From the NCBI RefSeq assembly GCF_020141465.1, contig NZ_JAHSPD010000001.1:2090374-2154373 (forward strand): a stretch of 64,000 nucleotides of DNA. Reading direction: 5' to 3'. This document shows, in pieces, positions 55,945-64,000 of the stretch. Each line of letters opens with the position of its first letter. Position 1 is the stretch's first letter. A program made the position numbers and the translations under genes. The notes below the pieces were generated by a model. That model ran no database searches and was not told the DNA's origin. It was given only the letters and a program-made list of their open reading frames with translations. The stretch is from Roseovarius carneus (lineage in GTDB: Bacteria; Pseudomonadota; Alphaproteobacteria; Rhodobacterales; Rhodobacteraceae).

Positions 55945-56948
55945 CAGGCGAGGACTTCCTCGACCACGCGCATGACGCGCGTGCCAGTCCCGGCCTCGTC
56001 CAATGGGTCGCGGCGCAAGCGGTGACGCAGCGCCATGGCCGCCACGGCGCGCATATGCACACGGGCGAGCGCCGTGTCGTCGCGGTAAGCCGCAAAGGCA
56101 CGCGCGGCCTTGAGCAGGGTCAGCTCCCCGCGCAAGCCATCCGCGCCCAGCGTTAGGCAAAGCTGCGAGATGTCGCGCAGCACGGCGTCTGTCGCACTCA
56201 GCTTTTTCAAAGCGGCGCGCGCGCCGATGATCCGGTCGCGGATCGCGGCATCCTCGGCCTGCCAACGCAGCATGAAGGCGGAATTGTCGTTCTCATAGGC
56301 ATCGCGGCGGCGGATCACCTCGATCCGTTCCTCGATATCCGTGGGCGAAGCCACATCGACGCTCAGGCCAAAACGGTCCAGCAGCTGGGGCCGCAATTCG
56401 CCCTCTTCGGGGTTGCCGGAACCCACCAGCACGAAGCGCGCGGCGTGACGGATGCTGAGCCCGTCTCGCTCCACCACGTTTTCGCCCGATTGTGCCACAT
56501 CAAGCAGCAGATCAACGATGTGATCCTCCAGCAGGTTCACTTCATCAATATAGAGATAGCCCCGGTTCGCCTTCGCCAGAAGCCCCGGCTGAAACGCCTT
56601 TTGTCCTTGGGTCAGCGCCTTCTCGATATCGAGCGCACCTGTGACCCGGTCCTCGGTCGCACCGAGCGGCAGATCGACCACGGGGGTCGGGATTTCGTGG
56701 GTGACCTTGCCGACATTCTCGGCCCAGTCAGGGCAATCGGCATGCCGCTCAGCGTTGATCGGGCAATTCTCTACGGCGATGATGGGCGGCAGCAAAGCGG
56801 CGAGCGCCCGCACGGCGGTGGATTTGCCCGTGCCCCGGTCGCCAAAGACCAGAACCCCGCCGATGCTTGGGTCGATCGCGGTGAGGATCACCGCCTGTTT
56901 CATCTCGTCCTGACCGACGATGGCGGAGAAGGGGAAAGGCTGTTTCAT
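55944..56948 (-). CDS. bchI: magnesium chelatase ATPase subunit BchI
   Basis: A 334-residue AAA+ ATPase. MKQPFPFSAIVGQDEMKQA is the conserved start; Walker A is FGDRGTGKSTAVRALA, Walker B YLYIDEVNLLEDHIVD, and NPEEGELRPQLLDRFGL is the sensor/arginine-finger region. Together with BchD it powers magnesium insertion. Its ATG overlaps the crtA stop by 4 bases. Confidence 0.97.
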   Translation of the reverse strand: MKQPFPFSAIVGQDEMKQAVILTAIDPSIGGVLVFGDRGTGKSTAVRALAALLPPIIAVENCPINAERHADCPDWAENVGKVTHEIPTPVVDLPLGATEDRVTGALDIEKALTQGQKAFQPGLLAKANRGYLYIDEVNLLEDHIVDLLLDVAQSGENVVERDGLSIRHAARFVLVGSGNPEEGELRPQLLDRFGLSVDVASPTDIEERIEVIRRRDAYENDNSAFMLRWQAEDAAIRDRIIGARAALKKLSATDAVLRDISQLCLTLGADGLRGELTLLKAARAFAAYRDDTALARVHMRAVAAMALRHRLRRDPLDEAGTGTRVMRVVEEVLA

Positions 56949-57667
56949 ATGGCGTCTCTTTGTGGATGGATCGGCGGGGATGCGAGCGGTGCGGCCTCTG
57001 ACCAACTACCACTCTCGCCTGCAATGGCAAAGCGGGCATAAAGCTCCTCGCGGAACCAGCCTTCGTCGCGCACGGCGCGGATCGCCTCTGCATGGGGGCC
57101 TGTTCGGGCAAATTGCGCGACCGTGCTGGCGTCGGGCCAGACGGAGAAGGTCACCTGATGCAGGAGAGGCACCTCGCCGATGCCTATCTTGAACAAAACA
57201 TTTGGGTCTGCGCCGATCCGCGCGCTGATATCCGGCACGCGGCGCCAGAAGCGGGCGGCGCGGCTGGGCTTGACCGTGGCGCGGGTGAGGACGGCAAGGG
57301 GGCCGGGAATTGTTTCGGGCGTGACTTCAAACGGTGTCACCCCGGCCCAATCGCCCCGTGCGGAGGTGGGCGACATGAAAAGCGTCCAATCCTCGCAGGC
57401 GCGGGCGCGGTAGCGGTTGAAGACCGCCGCGCCATTCGTGCGCGCGCGGGCGGTCGCCATGTCGGGCCACGTGGCGAGGATCGCATAGACGCCTGTGTTG
57501 GGCAGGGGTGTGAACCCTTCGCCCGTGCCCGAGCCGCAGAGCTTCCAAAAGCCTATATCCGGCACCCGCGCCATCATAGGCCGCGCCATGCCCATCATCG
57601 TCAGCGCCCAAAGGCGCGAGAGCAGGCTGTCGAAGCGAAAAAGGGAAAGGGTGACGATTTGTGTCAC
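56945..57667 (-). CDS. crtA: spheroidene monooxygenase CrtA
   Basis: A 240-residue enzyme that adds the keto group to spheroidene, giving spheroidenone under oxygen. Family parts: LSLFRFDSLLSRLWAL, FWKLCGSGTGEGFTP, VYAILATWPD and LLHQVTFSVWPD. GTG start at 57665-57667. It heads crtA-bchI-bchD-bchO, the standard order in Rhodobacterales. A palindromic TGT-N12-ACA box lies 38 bases upstream. Confidence 0.94.
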   Translation of the reverse strand: MTQIVTLSLFRFDSLLSRLWALTMMGMARPMMARVPDIGFWKLCGSGTGEGFTPLPNTGVYAILATWPDMATARARTNGAAVFNRYRARACEDWTLFMSPTSARGDWAGVTPFEVTPETIPGPLAVLTRATVKPSRAARFWRRVPDISARIGADPNVLFKIGIGEVPLLHQVTFSVWPDASTVAQFARTGPHAEAIRAVRDEGWFREELYARFAIAGESGSWSEAAPLASPPIHPQRDAI

Positions 57668-57702
57668 GCGGGGGCATACCTCCGAGGCGTGTTGGGGGCC
57701 TA

Positions 57703-57724
57703 TGTGTCAGATAAGTCTGACACA
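57703..57724. promoter_or_regulatory. PpsR/CrtJ box in the crtA-crtI promoter region
   Basis: Two 9-base arms, TGTGTCAGA and TCTGACACA, form a perfect palindrome around TAAG; it contains TGT-N12-ACA at 57705-57722, the PpsR/CrtJ consensus. Confidence 0.75.
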
Positions 57725-57799
57725 TATAGATGTATTTGGGAAGGTGCTGGATTGAACCCATTGGGGAATCCGGGTTGGTGCGGCAGCGTTGATTTAAGT

Positions 57800-57817
57800 T
57801 GTCAACTTAGCTAGACA
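57800..57817. promoter_or_regulatory. second PpsR/CrtJ box, next to crtI
   Basis: TGT-N12-ACA, 16 bases before the crtI start and about 95 bases from the first box. The pair fits cooperative PpsR binding in a divergent promoter. Confidence 0.65.
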
Positions 57818-57833
57818 CACCTACACTTGTGGA

Positions 57834-59393
57834 ATGATATCAGAATCTGACACATTTACCCGTCCTACCAAATCTCATGCCGTTGTTATCGGCGCCGGCC
57901 TCGGCGGTCTGTCTGCCGCCATGCGCCTCGGGGCGAAGGGTTATGTGGTAACGGTTCTGGATCGGCTTGACCGCACCGGCGGGCGCGGATCGTCGCTGAG
58001 CGAGGCGGGGCACCGCTTTGATCTGGGCCCTACGATTGTGACTGTTCCACAAGTGTTTGAGGAGCTTTGGGCGGCCTGCGGGCGGGATTTCCATGCTGAT
58101 GTGACGCTCAAGCCGATGGACCCGTTCTACGAGATCCGCTGGCCCGATGGCAGCAGCTTTACCGCCACCGGCGACACCGACCAGATGGTTGAGGAGGTCC
58201 GCCGCCTCAGCCCGGGTGATGTGAAGGGCTACCTCAAATTCCTGAAAGACAGCGAGACCCGCTATACATTCGGCTTCGAGAATCTGGGCCGTCGCCCGAT
58301 GAACAAGCTGATGGATATCGTGAAGGTCCTGCCCACCTTCGTGCGTCTGCGCGCGGACCGCTCGGTCTACAAACATGTCTCGACCCGCGTGAAGGACGAG
58401 CGGCTGCGCATGGCGCTGTCGTTTCATCCGCTTTTTATCGGGGGCGACCCGCTGAAGGTCACGTCGATCTATGCGCTGGTGAACCATCTGGAAAAGGCGT
58501 TTGGTGTGCATTACGCCATGGGTGGCGTGCAGGCGATTGCCGATGCGATGGCGGACGTGATCCGCGATCAGGGTGGCACAATCCGTCTGGGTGCCGAGGC
58601 CGACGAGATCGTGCTGGAGAATGGCCGCACCGCTGGTGTCCGCCTCAAGGACGGCGAGATGGTGCACGCGCCTTTGGTGATCAGCAATGCCGATCCGGGG
58701 CACACCTATAGCACCCTCATGCGCAATCATGACCGCCGCCGCTGGACGGATAAGAAGCTTGCGAACAAGCGGTGGTCCATGGGGCTTTACGTTTGGTATT
58801 TCGGCACCAAAGGTACGGCGGATATGTGGAAGGATGTGGGCCACCACACCATCCTCAACGGCCCGCGCTTCCAAGGGCTGATCAAGGATATCTTCATCAA
58901 TCAGCACCTGTCTGATGATATGAGCCTTTATATCCACCGCCCCAGCGTGACCGACCCGAGCGTGGCCCCCGAAGGCGATGATACGTTCTATGTGCTCTCG
59001 CCCGTGCCTCATATGGGCGGCGACAATCCTGTGGATTGGGAGGCAGAGCGCGGGGCTTACGCGGACAAAGTCGCCGCCGTTCTCGAAGGTGTGATCCCCG
59101 GATTCCGTGAGCGGATTTCGGCGTCTGTGACCTTTACGCCCAATGAGTTTCGTGATCGCTACCTGTCGCCCTACGGCGCGGGTTTCTCGATCGAACCGCG
59201 CATTTTTCAAAGTGCGTGGTTCCGGCCCCATAATGTCTCGGAAGAGGCGCCGGGGCTTTATCTGGTGGGGGCGGGGACCCATCCCGGTGCGGGCCTTCCT
59301 GGTGTGATTAGCTCGGCCGAGGTGCTGGGCAAGCTGGTGCCGGACGCGCCGCATGTCGCGGTGCCAACCCCAGCAAAACTGGCTGCAGAATGA
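57834..59393 (+). CDS. crtI: phytoene desaturase CrtI
   Basis: A 519-residue FAD enzyme that desaturates phytoene, here likely in three steps to neurosporene as in spheroidene makers. N-terminal VVIGAGLGGLSAAMRL and RTGGRGSS bind FAD; FDLGPTIVTVP, FGVHYAMGGVQAI and the C-terminal LYLVGAGTHPGAGLPGV are CrtI signatures. It overlaps crtB by 4 bases. Confidence 0.96.
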   Translation: MISESDTFTRPTKSHAVVIGAGLGGLSAAMRLGAKGYVVTVLDRLDRTGGRGSSLSEAGHRFDLGPTIVTVPQVFEELWAACGRDFHADVTLKPMDPFYEIRWPDGSSFTATGDTDQMVEEVRRLSPGDVKGYLKFLKDSETRYTFGFENLGRRPMNKLMDIVKVLPTFVRLRADRSVYKHVSTRVKDERLRMALSFHPLFIGGDPLKVTSIYALVNHLEKAFGVHYAMGGVQAIADAMADVIRDQGGTIRLGAEADEIVLENGRTAGVRLKDGEMVHAPLVISNADPGHTYSTLMRNHDRRRWTDKKLANKRWSMGLYVWYFGTKGTADMWKDVGHHTILNGPRFQGLIKDIFINQHLSDDMSLYIHRPSVTDPSVAPEGDDTFYVLSPVPHMGGDNPVDWEAERGAYADKVAAVLEGVIPGFRERISASVTFTPNEFRDRYLSPYGAGFSIEPRIFQSAWFRPHNVSEEAPGLYLVGAGTHPGAGLPGVISSAEVLGKLVPDAPHVAVPTPAKLAAE

Positions 59394-60433
59394 GCGCGCC
59401 TTTGCACGCGTCCGGCATCCGGGCCGATGATCTGGAGCATTGCCGCGCAGTGATCCGCACAGGCTCGCTCAGCTTTCATGCGGCGTCCAAACTTTTGCCC
59501 GCATCGGTGCGTGATCCGGCGCTGGCGCTTTATGCGTTTTGCCGTCTGGCTGATGATGAGGTGGATGAGGGCGGCAACAAGGCGCGCGCGGTTCTGGACC
59601 TTCAGGAACGTCTTGATCTGGCTTATGCCGGGCGGCCCAAGAATGCGCCCGAAGACCGGGCTTTTGCCGCCATCATCGAAGAATTCGACATGCCCCGCGC
59701 CCTGCCGGAGGCCCTTCTAGAGGGGCTGGCGTGGGACGCGGTTGAGCGGCGCTACGAGACACTCTCGGATGTGCGGGGCTATTCCGCGCGCGTGGCCAGT
59801 GCCGTGGGTGCGATGATGTGCGTGCTGATGCGGGTGCGTGATGCGCATGCGCTGGCGCGCGCCTGTGATCTGGGCGTGGCGATGCAACTGACCAATATTG
59901 CCCGCGATGTGGGCGAGGATGCGCGCGCAGGCCGGATTTATCTGCCGCTTGAATGGGTGCGGGAGGCGAGGCTGACGCCCGAGGACATTTTTGCAGCCCC
60001 CGAAGCCAGCCCCGAGATCCGCGCCATGGTGCGTCATCTTCTGGCCGAGGCGCACAGGCTTTATGTCCGCTCCGAGGCGGGCATCCCCGCGCTGCCGCGT
60101 GAGGCGCGCATGGGCATCTTTGCCGCGCGCTATATCTATGCCGCCATCGGGCGTGATCTGGCACGGGCACGGCACGATTCAATCACCCGCCGGGCGCATA
60201 CCAATACGGCGCAGAAGCTTGTGTGGATCGGCGTCTCTGCCGCCCGCACAGGGGTCAGCTTTGCGGCCCCACGCTCGCCGGTACTCTATGCGCGGCCCTT
60301 GCCTGAGGTGGCCTATCTCGTGGATGCGGCGGCGCGCAATACCGCCCAGCCGGGCCGGACCGGGGCGCTTTTGGATGTGCTTGCCGACCTCAGGGCACGT
60401 GACACGGGGCGCCAAGAGCCTTATCTGAGTTGA
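59390..60433 (+). CDS. crtB: phytoene synthase CrtB
   Basis: A 347-residue enzyme that condenses two GGPP to phytoene. Asp-rich motifs are DDEVDEGG and DVGEDARAGRIYLP; the latter region with QLTNIARDVGEDA is the squalene/phytoene synthase signature. It starts within the crtI stop (ATGA) and is followed by tspO after 44 bases. Confidence 0.96.
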   Translation: MSAPLHASGIRADDLEHCRAVIRTGSLSFHAASKLLPASVRDPALALYAFCRLADDEVDEGGNKARAVLDLQERLDLAYAGRPKNAPEDRAFAAIIEEFDMPRALPEALLEGLAWDAVERRYETLSDVRGYSARVASAVGAMMCVLMRVRDAHALARACDLGVAMQLTNIARDVGEDARAGRIYLPLEWVREARLTPEDIFAAPEASPEIRAMVRHLLAEAHRLYVRSEAGIPALPREARMGIFAARYIYAAIGRDLARARHDSITRRAHTNTAQKLVWIGVSAARTGVSFAAPRSPVLYARPLPEVAYLVDAAARNTAQPGRTGALLDVLADLRARDTGRQEPYLS

Positions 60434-60477
60434 AAGCCCGGTCCTGCCGGGGAGTTTAACTGGAGGCCACACACCCT

Positions 60478-60957
60478 ATGGATTGGATGCTTTTCGCTAT
60501 TTTTCTCGTGACATGCGGGGCAGCGGGGGCCACGGGTGCGGCCTTCAACCCCGGCGCTTGGTACATGCGGCTTGAAAAGCCGTGGTTCACCCCGCCCAAC
60601 TGGGCCTTTCCGGTGGCGTGGACCTCAATCTATCTGCTGATCTCCTTTGCAGGCGCGCGGGTCGCCGTGCTTGACGGGTCGGGATATGCGTTGGCCTTCT
60701 GGGCCGCGCAGGCAGGGTTTGCGACGCTCTGGACCCCTATTTTCTTTGGTTTGCGGCAGATGAAGGGCGCGATCCTCGTGATCGTGATGTTGTGGATTTC
60801 TGTGCTGGGCGCGACCGTGCTGCATTGGCAGCTCGATTTTTGGGCGGGGCTGGCATTCATGCCCTACCTTGCATGGGTGACGGTTGCGGCGGCGCTGAAT
60901 GTGGGCATCGTGCGGCTGAACCCGGATGTGAAGCCTCTGGCAATCGACAAGATTTAA
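60478..60957 (+). CDS. tspO: tryptophan-rich sensory protein TspO
   Basis: A 159-residue, five-helix outer-membrane/membrane protein (older name CrtK). W-rich family motifs: WYMRLEKPWFTPPNWAFPVAW and FGLRQMKGA, ALNVGIVRLNP. In Rhodobacter TspO binds porphyrins and tunes carotenoid and bacteriochlorophyll gene expression. The stop shares bases with the crtC stop on the other strand. Confidence 0.93.
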   Translation: MDWMLFAIFLVTCGAAGATGAAFNPGAWYMRLEKPWFTPPNWAFPVAWTSIYLLISFAGARVAVLDGSGYALAFWAAQAGFATLWTPIFFGLRQMKGAILVIVMLWISVLGATVLHWQLDFWAGLAFMPYLAWVTVAAALNVGIVRLNPDVKPLAIDKI

Positions 60958-61889
60958 CGCGGCCAACGTGCACGGCGCGGCACACGCACGGCCAGCATAG
61001 GCTTGAGCAGCGGCGACGCGAATCGGCGCAGGTCGAGGGCTTCGTGTACGCCGCGCATGGTCTCACCGTTGATCACGGTCTCCACGCCCGCGCGCGCGTA
61101 GAACGGTGCGTCGAGCATGGCTTGCACCTGCCGGGCGGTGTGGCCGGGGTCAGCGCGGCCCTCTCGGCGCAGCATCCATGCGCTGCGTTTCATCGGGCGC
61201 GGGGCGGGGGCATCGAGCATCCGTGCGCGCCCCTCGGCGTCAAAGCCTATGGCAGCGCTCAGCGTGCTGCCATCGCGTCGCTCGGCGTCATAAAAACACG
61301 TAGCCCCCTTGGCAGAGGGAAAGCGCGCCCATGTCCAATAATCGAAATCCGCCTCCAGCGCGCGGGTGCCGAAATTGGCGTCGAAATAACCGTGCCCGTC
61401 CCATTGCCAGCCCTTGGCCTCCAGATCGACCTTGATCCGGGCCACAGGCGCGAAGGGGCGCCAGATATGGCTGTCATCGGGTGCCAGAGGCAGCTCAACC
61501 CCGGTGATGGCCGAGGGGGTCAGCGTGATGCGCCCGCGCACCGGGCCGAACTGCGGGAGGGCGGCGCGCTCGTCGATCTCGATGATCAGATCGGACCCGG
61601 TCCAGCGCATGGACGAGGGGCCGATTTTGATCTCATCGGGGGTTTGGCGCAAGGCATCACGGCCCCGGTCGGTCATGGTAAAGCGGCCACCCGGCCCGTA
61701 GGTGGCCACGTTGAGGCAGCAGTGGTTTTGCGGCTCGGCGCGCCCTGACCACGCATACCAAGGCGAAAAGACGGAGCCGATAAACCCGATCACCGACACA
61801 GCCCGCGTGCCACAATCGCTTACGCCGTCGACATACCACCAGGCATAGCCGTCTGGCTCGACATGGAGGCCGAAGTCAGGTCCGTCCAG
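60954..61889 (-). CDS. crtC: carotenoid 1,2-hydratase CrtC, start codon uncertain
   Basis: Hydroxyneurosporene synthase that adds water to the end of acyclic carotenoids. Conserved parts: EPDGYAWWYVDGVSD, GFIGSVFSPWYAWSG and HGYFDANFGTRALE. The frame has no ATG, GTG or TTG between 62168 and the conserved YAWWYVD segment. The best candidate is a CTG at complement 61887-61889 (GAGG just upstream), giving 311 residues and an N-terminus of normal length; it overlaps crtD by 70 bases. The enzyme itself is clear; the start is inference. Confidence 0.85.
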   Translation of the reverse strand: MDGPDFGLHVEPDGYAWWYVDGVSDCGTRAVSVIGFIGSVFSPWYAWSGRAEPQNHCCLNVATYGPGGRFTMTDRGRDALRQTPDEIKIGPSSMRWTGSDLIIEIDERAALPQFGPVRGRITLTPSAITGVELPLAPDDSHIWRPFAPVARIKVDLEAKGWQWDGHGYFDANFGTRALEADFDYWTWARFPSAKGATCFYDAERRDGSTLSAAIGFDAEGRARMLDAPAPRPMKRSAWMLRREGRADPGHTARQVQAMLDAPFYARAGVETVINGETMRGVHEALDLRRFASPLLKPMLAVRVPRRARWPR

Positions 61890-63343
61890 ATCGCCTCGGC
61901 CGCGTGCCGTCCGGAGAGGGTCGCCATCGGCACGCCCGCACCCGGATGCGCGCCGCCCCCCACCAGATAGAGCCCCTTGAGCGGTGTGCGCGCCGTTGGC
62001 CGCTGAAAGGCCGCCATCATCCCCGAGGGACTGCGTCCGTAAAGCGCTCCCTGTGACGCCGGGAAGAGCCTGTCCCAGTCCTGCGGCACCGTCAGCGCCC
62101 TGAGGCTCGGGCGCGGATCGCAGGTCAGGCCGAAGCTGGCCAGTCGGTCGAATATTCGCTTCAGACATTTTTCTTGCTCCTCTAGGGACAATATCAGGCC
62201 CGCAGGGGCATTCATGATGATCTCGTACCGGCCCGGTGTGCCGGGTGGCTGGCCGCTTGCGCCGTGGTCCTGCGCGCAAAGATAGAGCGTGGGATCATCG
62301 GGCAGGCGGCCTTGGTGTATCGCGTCAAATTCGGCGTGTAAGTTATTGCCAAAGAAAACGTTATGATGGCTCAGATCTGGCCCGTGCATCATGCCCGAGA
62401 AGGCCAGAACGCACGCCGAGAGCGAGCGCGGGCTGGTTGCGCTTGCACCAACCGCGCGGCGCGCGCCATGGCCCAGCAGCCCCGTTTCCAGCGCGCGCGG
62501 ATCGCCGTTAAACACGACCGCATCCGCCTCGAAGCGCGCCTCATGGGTGTGGACAAGAGCCGCGCGATCCCCTTGGCTTTCGATGCGCGTGACGGGGGTG
62601 TTGTACTGGAACTCAGCCCCTTTGCTGGTGGCCAGATCGGCAATCGCGCGCGGCAGGGCGGTCATCCCGCCTTCGGCGGCCCAGACGCCGTCCGCCTCGG
62701 CCTGCGAGATCAGGCTGAGCAGTGCGGGCACGCGGGCCGGCATCCCACCCACATAGGTGGCGTAGCGGCCAAAGAGCTGGGCAAGCTCTGGGTCGGAAAA
62801 CTGTGCGCGCAGCATCTTTGCAAGGCTTTGATGCGGGGCCATTTTGGGGATGATGCGTGGGTTTGAAGCCACTTTGGCGACCATGGCCGAGAGGCTTGGC
62901 GTGGCGGTTTGCATCATAGGCGCGTCGAACGCATCGAACAATGCGCGTGTACGGGCGGAGTAGCTCTGAAATTCGGCCTCTGCGCGCGGGCCTAAGGCAT
63001 CGCGGATGTTGCGGGCGCTGGCAGCCGGGTCCGCCATCAGATCGAGGCTTTGCCCGCCCGGCCAGAAATGCCGCGCCAGAACGGGCAGGGGTGTGAGGGT
63101 CACATGATCGCTCAGCACCGCGCCCACATCGCGGAAAAGGGCGTCGAACACATGCCGCATGGTCAGCACCGTTGGGCCGGTATCGGCGGCGCCATGATCC
63201 GTGGGCAAGGTGCGAATTTTGCCGCCGGGCGCGCCTGCGGCCTCCAGCACCGTCACGTCACAGCCTCGATGGGCCAGCCGCAACGCCGCGCTGAGCCCGC
63301 CGATCCCGGCACCGATGATGATTATTTTGGCCCCTTGGCCCAT
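61820..63343 (-). CDS. crtD: 1-hydroxycarotenoid 3,4-desaturase CrtD
   Basis: A 507-residue CrtI-type FAD desaturase. The start MGQGAKIIIIGAGIGGLSAA at the ATG at 63343 (AAAGGGTG upstream) is chosen over a longer frame. GGKIRTLPTDHGAADTGPTVL, YVGGMPARVPAL, AEGGMTALPRAI and LYLVGGGAHPGAGVPM are CrtD features. It works between CrtC and CrtF (CrtF not in the window). Its end covers the start of crtC. Confidence 0.93.
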   Translation of the reverse strand: MGQGAKIIIIGAGIGGLSAALRLAHRGCDVTVLEAAGAPGGKIRTLPTDHGAADTGPTVLTMRHVFDALFRDVGAVLSDHVTLTPLPVLARHFWPGGQSLDLMADPAASARNIRDALGPRAEAEFQSYSARTRALFDAFDAPMMQTATPSLSAMVAKVASNPRIIPKMAPHQSLAKMLRAQFSDPELAQLFGRYATYVGGMPARVPALLSLISQAEADGVWAAEGGMTALPRAIADLATSKGAEFQYNTPVTRIESQGDRAALVHTHEARFEADAVVFNGDPRALETGLLGHGARRAVGASATSPRSLSACVLAFSGMMHGPDLSHHNVFFGNNLHAEFDAIHQGRLPDDPTLYLCAQDHGASGQPPGTPGRYEIIMNAPAGLILSLEEQEKCLKRIFDRLASFGLTCDPRPSLRALTVPQDWDRLFPASQGALYGRSPSGMMAAFQRPTARTPLKGLYLVGGGAHPGAGVPMATLSGRHAAEAIWTDLTSASMSSQTAMPGGMSTA

Positions 63344-63391
63344 ATGGCACCCTTTCTTGGGTGGGATGATTGTTGACTCGCGAGGTAAAAC

Positions 63392-63409
63392 TGTCCAGTC
63401 TTGTTTACA
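63392..63409. promoter_or_regulatory. PpsR/CrtJ box 1 between crtD and crtE
   Basis: TGT-N12-ACA in the divergent crtD/crtE promoter region. It ends at TTTACA, inside the likely crtE promoter. Confidence 0.7.
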
Positions 63410-63415
63410 CATATA

Positions 63416-63433
63416 TGTCCAAGATAAATTACA
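63416..63433. promoter_or_regulatory. PpsR/CrtJ box 2 between crtD and crtE
   Basis: A second TGT-N12-ACA exactly 24 bases after the first, so both face the same side of the helix to within about a quarter turn. It covers the AT-rich -10-like ATAAAT stretch at 63424-63429. Confidence 0.7.
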
Positions 63434-63467
63434 CCTTGAGCGCCTTGCGCAGAATGAGAGGGCCGAG

Positions 63468-64000
63468 ATGGACCTGAAACGCCGTATCGAAGGGGCCATG
63501 AGCGCCGCTATCTCGGGGGCGCGGACCGGAACACCGCCACAAAAGCTGTCTGAGGCTTTGAACTATTCCGTCACTCCGGGCGGGGCACGTATCCGCCCGA
63601 CGATTCTTCTCAGCGTGGCGGCGGCCTGCGGCGATGACCGCCCGGCGCTGGCCGATGCGGCGGCGACGGCGCTGGAGCTTATTCATTGCGCCTCGCTTGT
63701 GCATGACGACATGCCCTGTTTTGACGATGCCGACATGCGCCGGGGCAAGCCTTCGGTCCACAAGGCCTACTCTGAGCCGCTCGCGCTTCTGGCGGGTGAT
63801 AGCCTTATTGTGCTGGCCTTTGACGTGCTGGCAGAGGCGGGCCACGACGATCCACACCGCGCGTTGCAACTGGTCCAGACCCTTGCACGCTGCACCGGGA
63901 TGCCCGGCGGAATTTGCGCGGGCCAAGGCTGGGAAAGCGAGGCGGAGATTGATTTGTCGGCCTATCACCGGGCCAAAACCGGCGCATTGTTTATTGCCGC
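63468..64000 (+). CDS. crtE: geranylgeranyl diphosphate synthase CrtE, cut by the window edge
   Basis: The first 177 codons of a polyprenyl synthase that makes GGPP for carotenoids and the bacteriochlorophyll tail. The first Asp-rich motif is in LIHCASLVHDDMPCFDDAD, and PGGARIRPTI is the conserved substrate-binding segment. ATG at 63468 with GAGAGGG upstream. It is divergent from crtD; the second Asp-rich motif lies beyond the right end. Confidence 0.94.
   Translation, partial: MDLKRRIEGAMSAAISGARTGTPPQKLSEALNYSVTPGGARIRPTILLSVAAACGDDRPALADAAATALELIHCASLVHDDMPCFDDADMRRGKPSVHKAYSEPLALLAGDSLIVLAFDVLAEAGHDDPHRALQLVQTLARCTGMPGGICAGQGWESEAEIDLSAYHRAKTGALFIA

Noticed and set aside
57840-59354. 504-codon minus-strand frame
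   Set aside because: Antisense shadow of crtI; no motifs.

Overview
The window is GC-rich, densely packed bacterial chromosome. Gene content and order point to the Rhodobacterales (Roseobacter group): an alphaproteobacterial RNase E, a permuted two-piece tmRNA with the tag ANDNRAPVAMAA, an SspB of the alpha type, a one-cysteine DksA, and at the right end part of a photosynthesis gene cluster with spheroidene-type carotenoid genes. An aerobic anoxygenic phototroph is the most likely source; this is an inference, since no rRNA or reaction-centre gene is present. No insertion sequence, prophage, CRISPR array, rRNA or tRNA gene was seen.

Layout. 1-9.6 kb: a left-truncated betaine-homocysteine methyltransferase gene, the ATP synthase inhibitor zeta, purC-purS-purQ, the dctB-dctD two-component pair and rne. 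9.6-18.5 kb: tusA, ccdA, a membrane alpha/beta-hydrolase coupled to a cytochrome P450, a DUF2254 protein, a dimethylglycine/sarcosine-dehydrogenase-like enzyme and a small, lower-GC glyoxalase locus. 18.5-27.8 kb: CorC-like protein, XerD, a secreted helical protein and a 49-residue membrane protein on the minus strand, divergent from aroK-aroB; then tyrS, anmK and a racemase-like gene. 27.8-35.6 kb: a MoxR/VWA chaperone-like locus with a DUF2927 lipoprotein and a 57-residue membrane protein, dksA, a flavin monooxygenase, a Fur-family regulator and a DEAD-box helicase. 35.7-44.2 kb, all minus: selO, GNAT, fumC-DUF4169-RHH, sspB, chrA, ssrA and a large Ala/Glu-rich protein of unknown role. 44.3-53.2 kb: thiamine diphosphokinase, EamA transporter, sdaA, and a five-gene BMP-type ABC importer plus cytosine-deaminase-like operon. 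53.4-64 kb: bchO-bchD-bchI-crtA (minus), crtI-crtB-tspO (plus), crtC-crtD (minus) and the start of crtE (plus).

How the parts work together. In the photosynthesis cluster, crtE, crtB and crtI make the acyclic carotene, crtC, crtD and crtA modify it toward spheroidenone, and bchI/bchD (with bchO) insert magnesium into protoporphyrin. Four TGT-N12-ACA boxes sit in the two divergent promoter regions and predict PpsR/CrtJ repression by oxygen and light. ssrA and sspB, less than 2 kb apart, form the tag-and-deliver arm of ribosome rescue. The BMP importer and the deaminase look like one nucleobase/nucleoside salvage unit.

Most interesting observations: the tmRNA, a DctD without the sigma-54 contact loop, a crtC without a canonical start codon, the paired PpsR boxes, and two loci (MoxR/DUF2927/VWA and XerD-linked) that contain small membrane proteins easily missed by gene callers.
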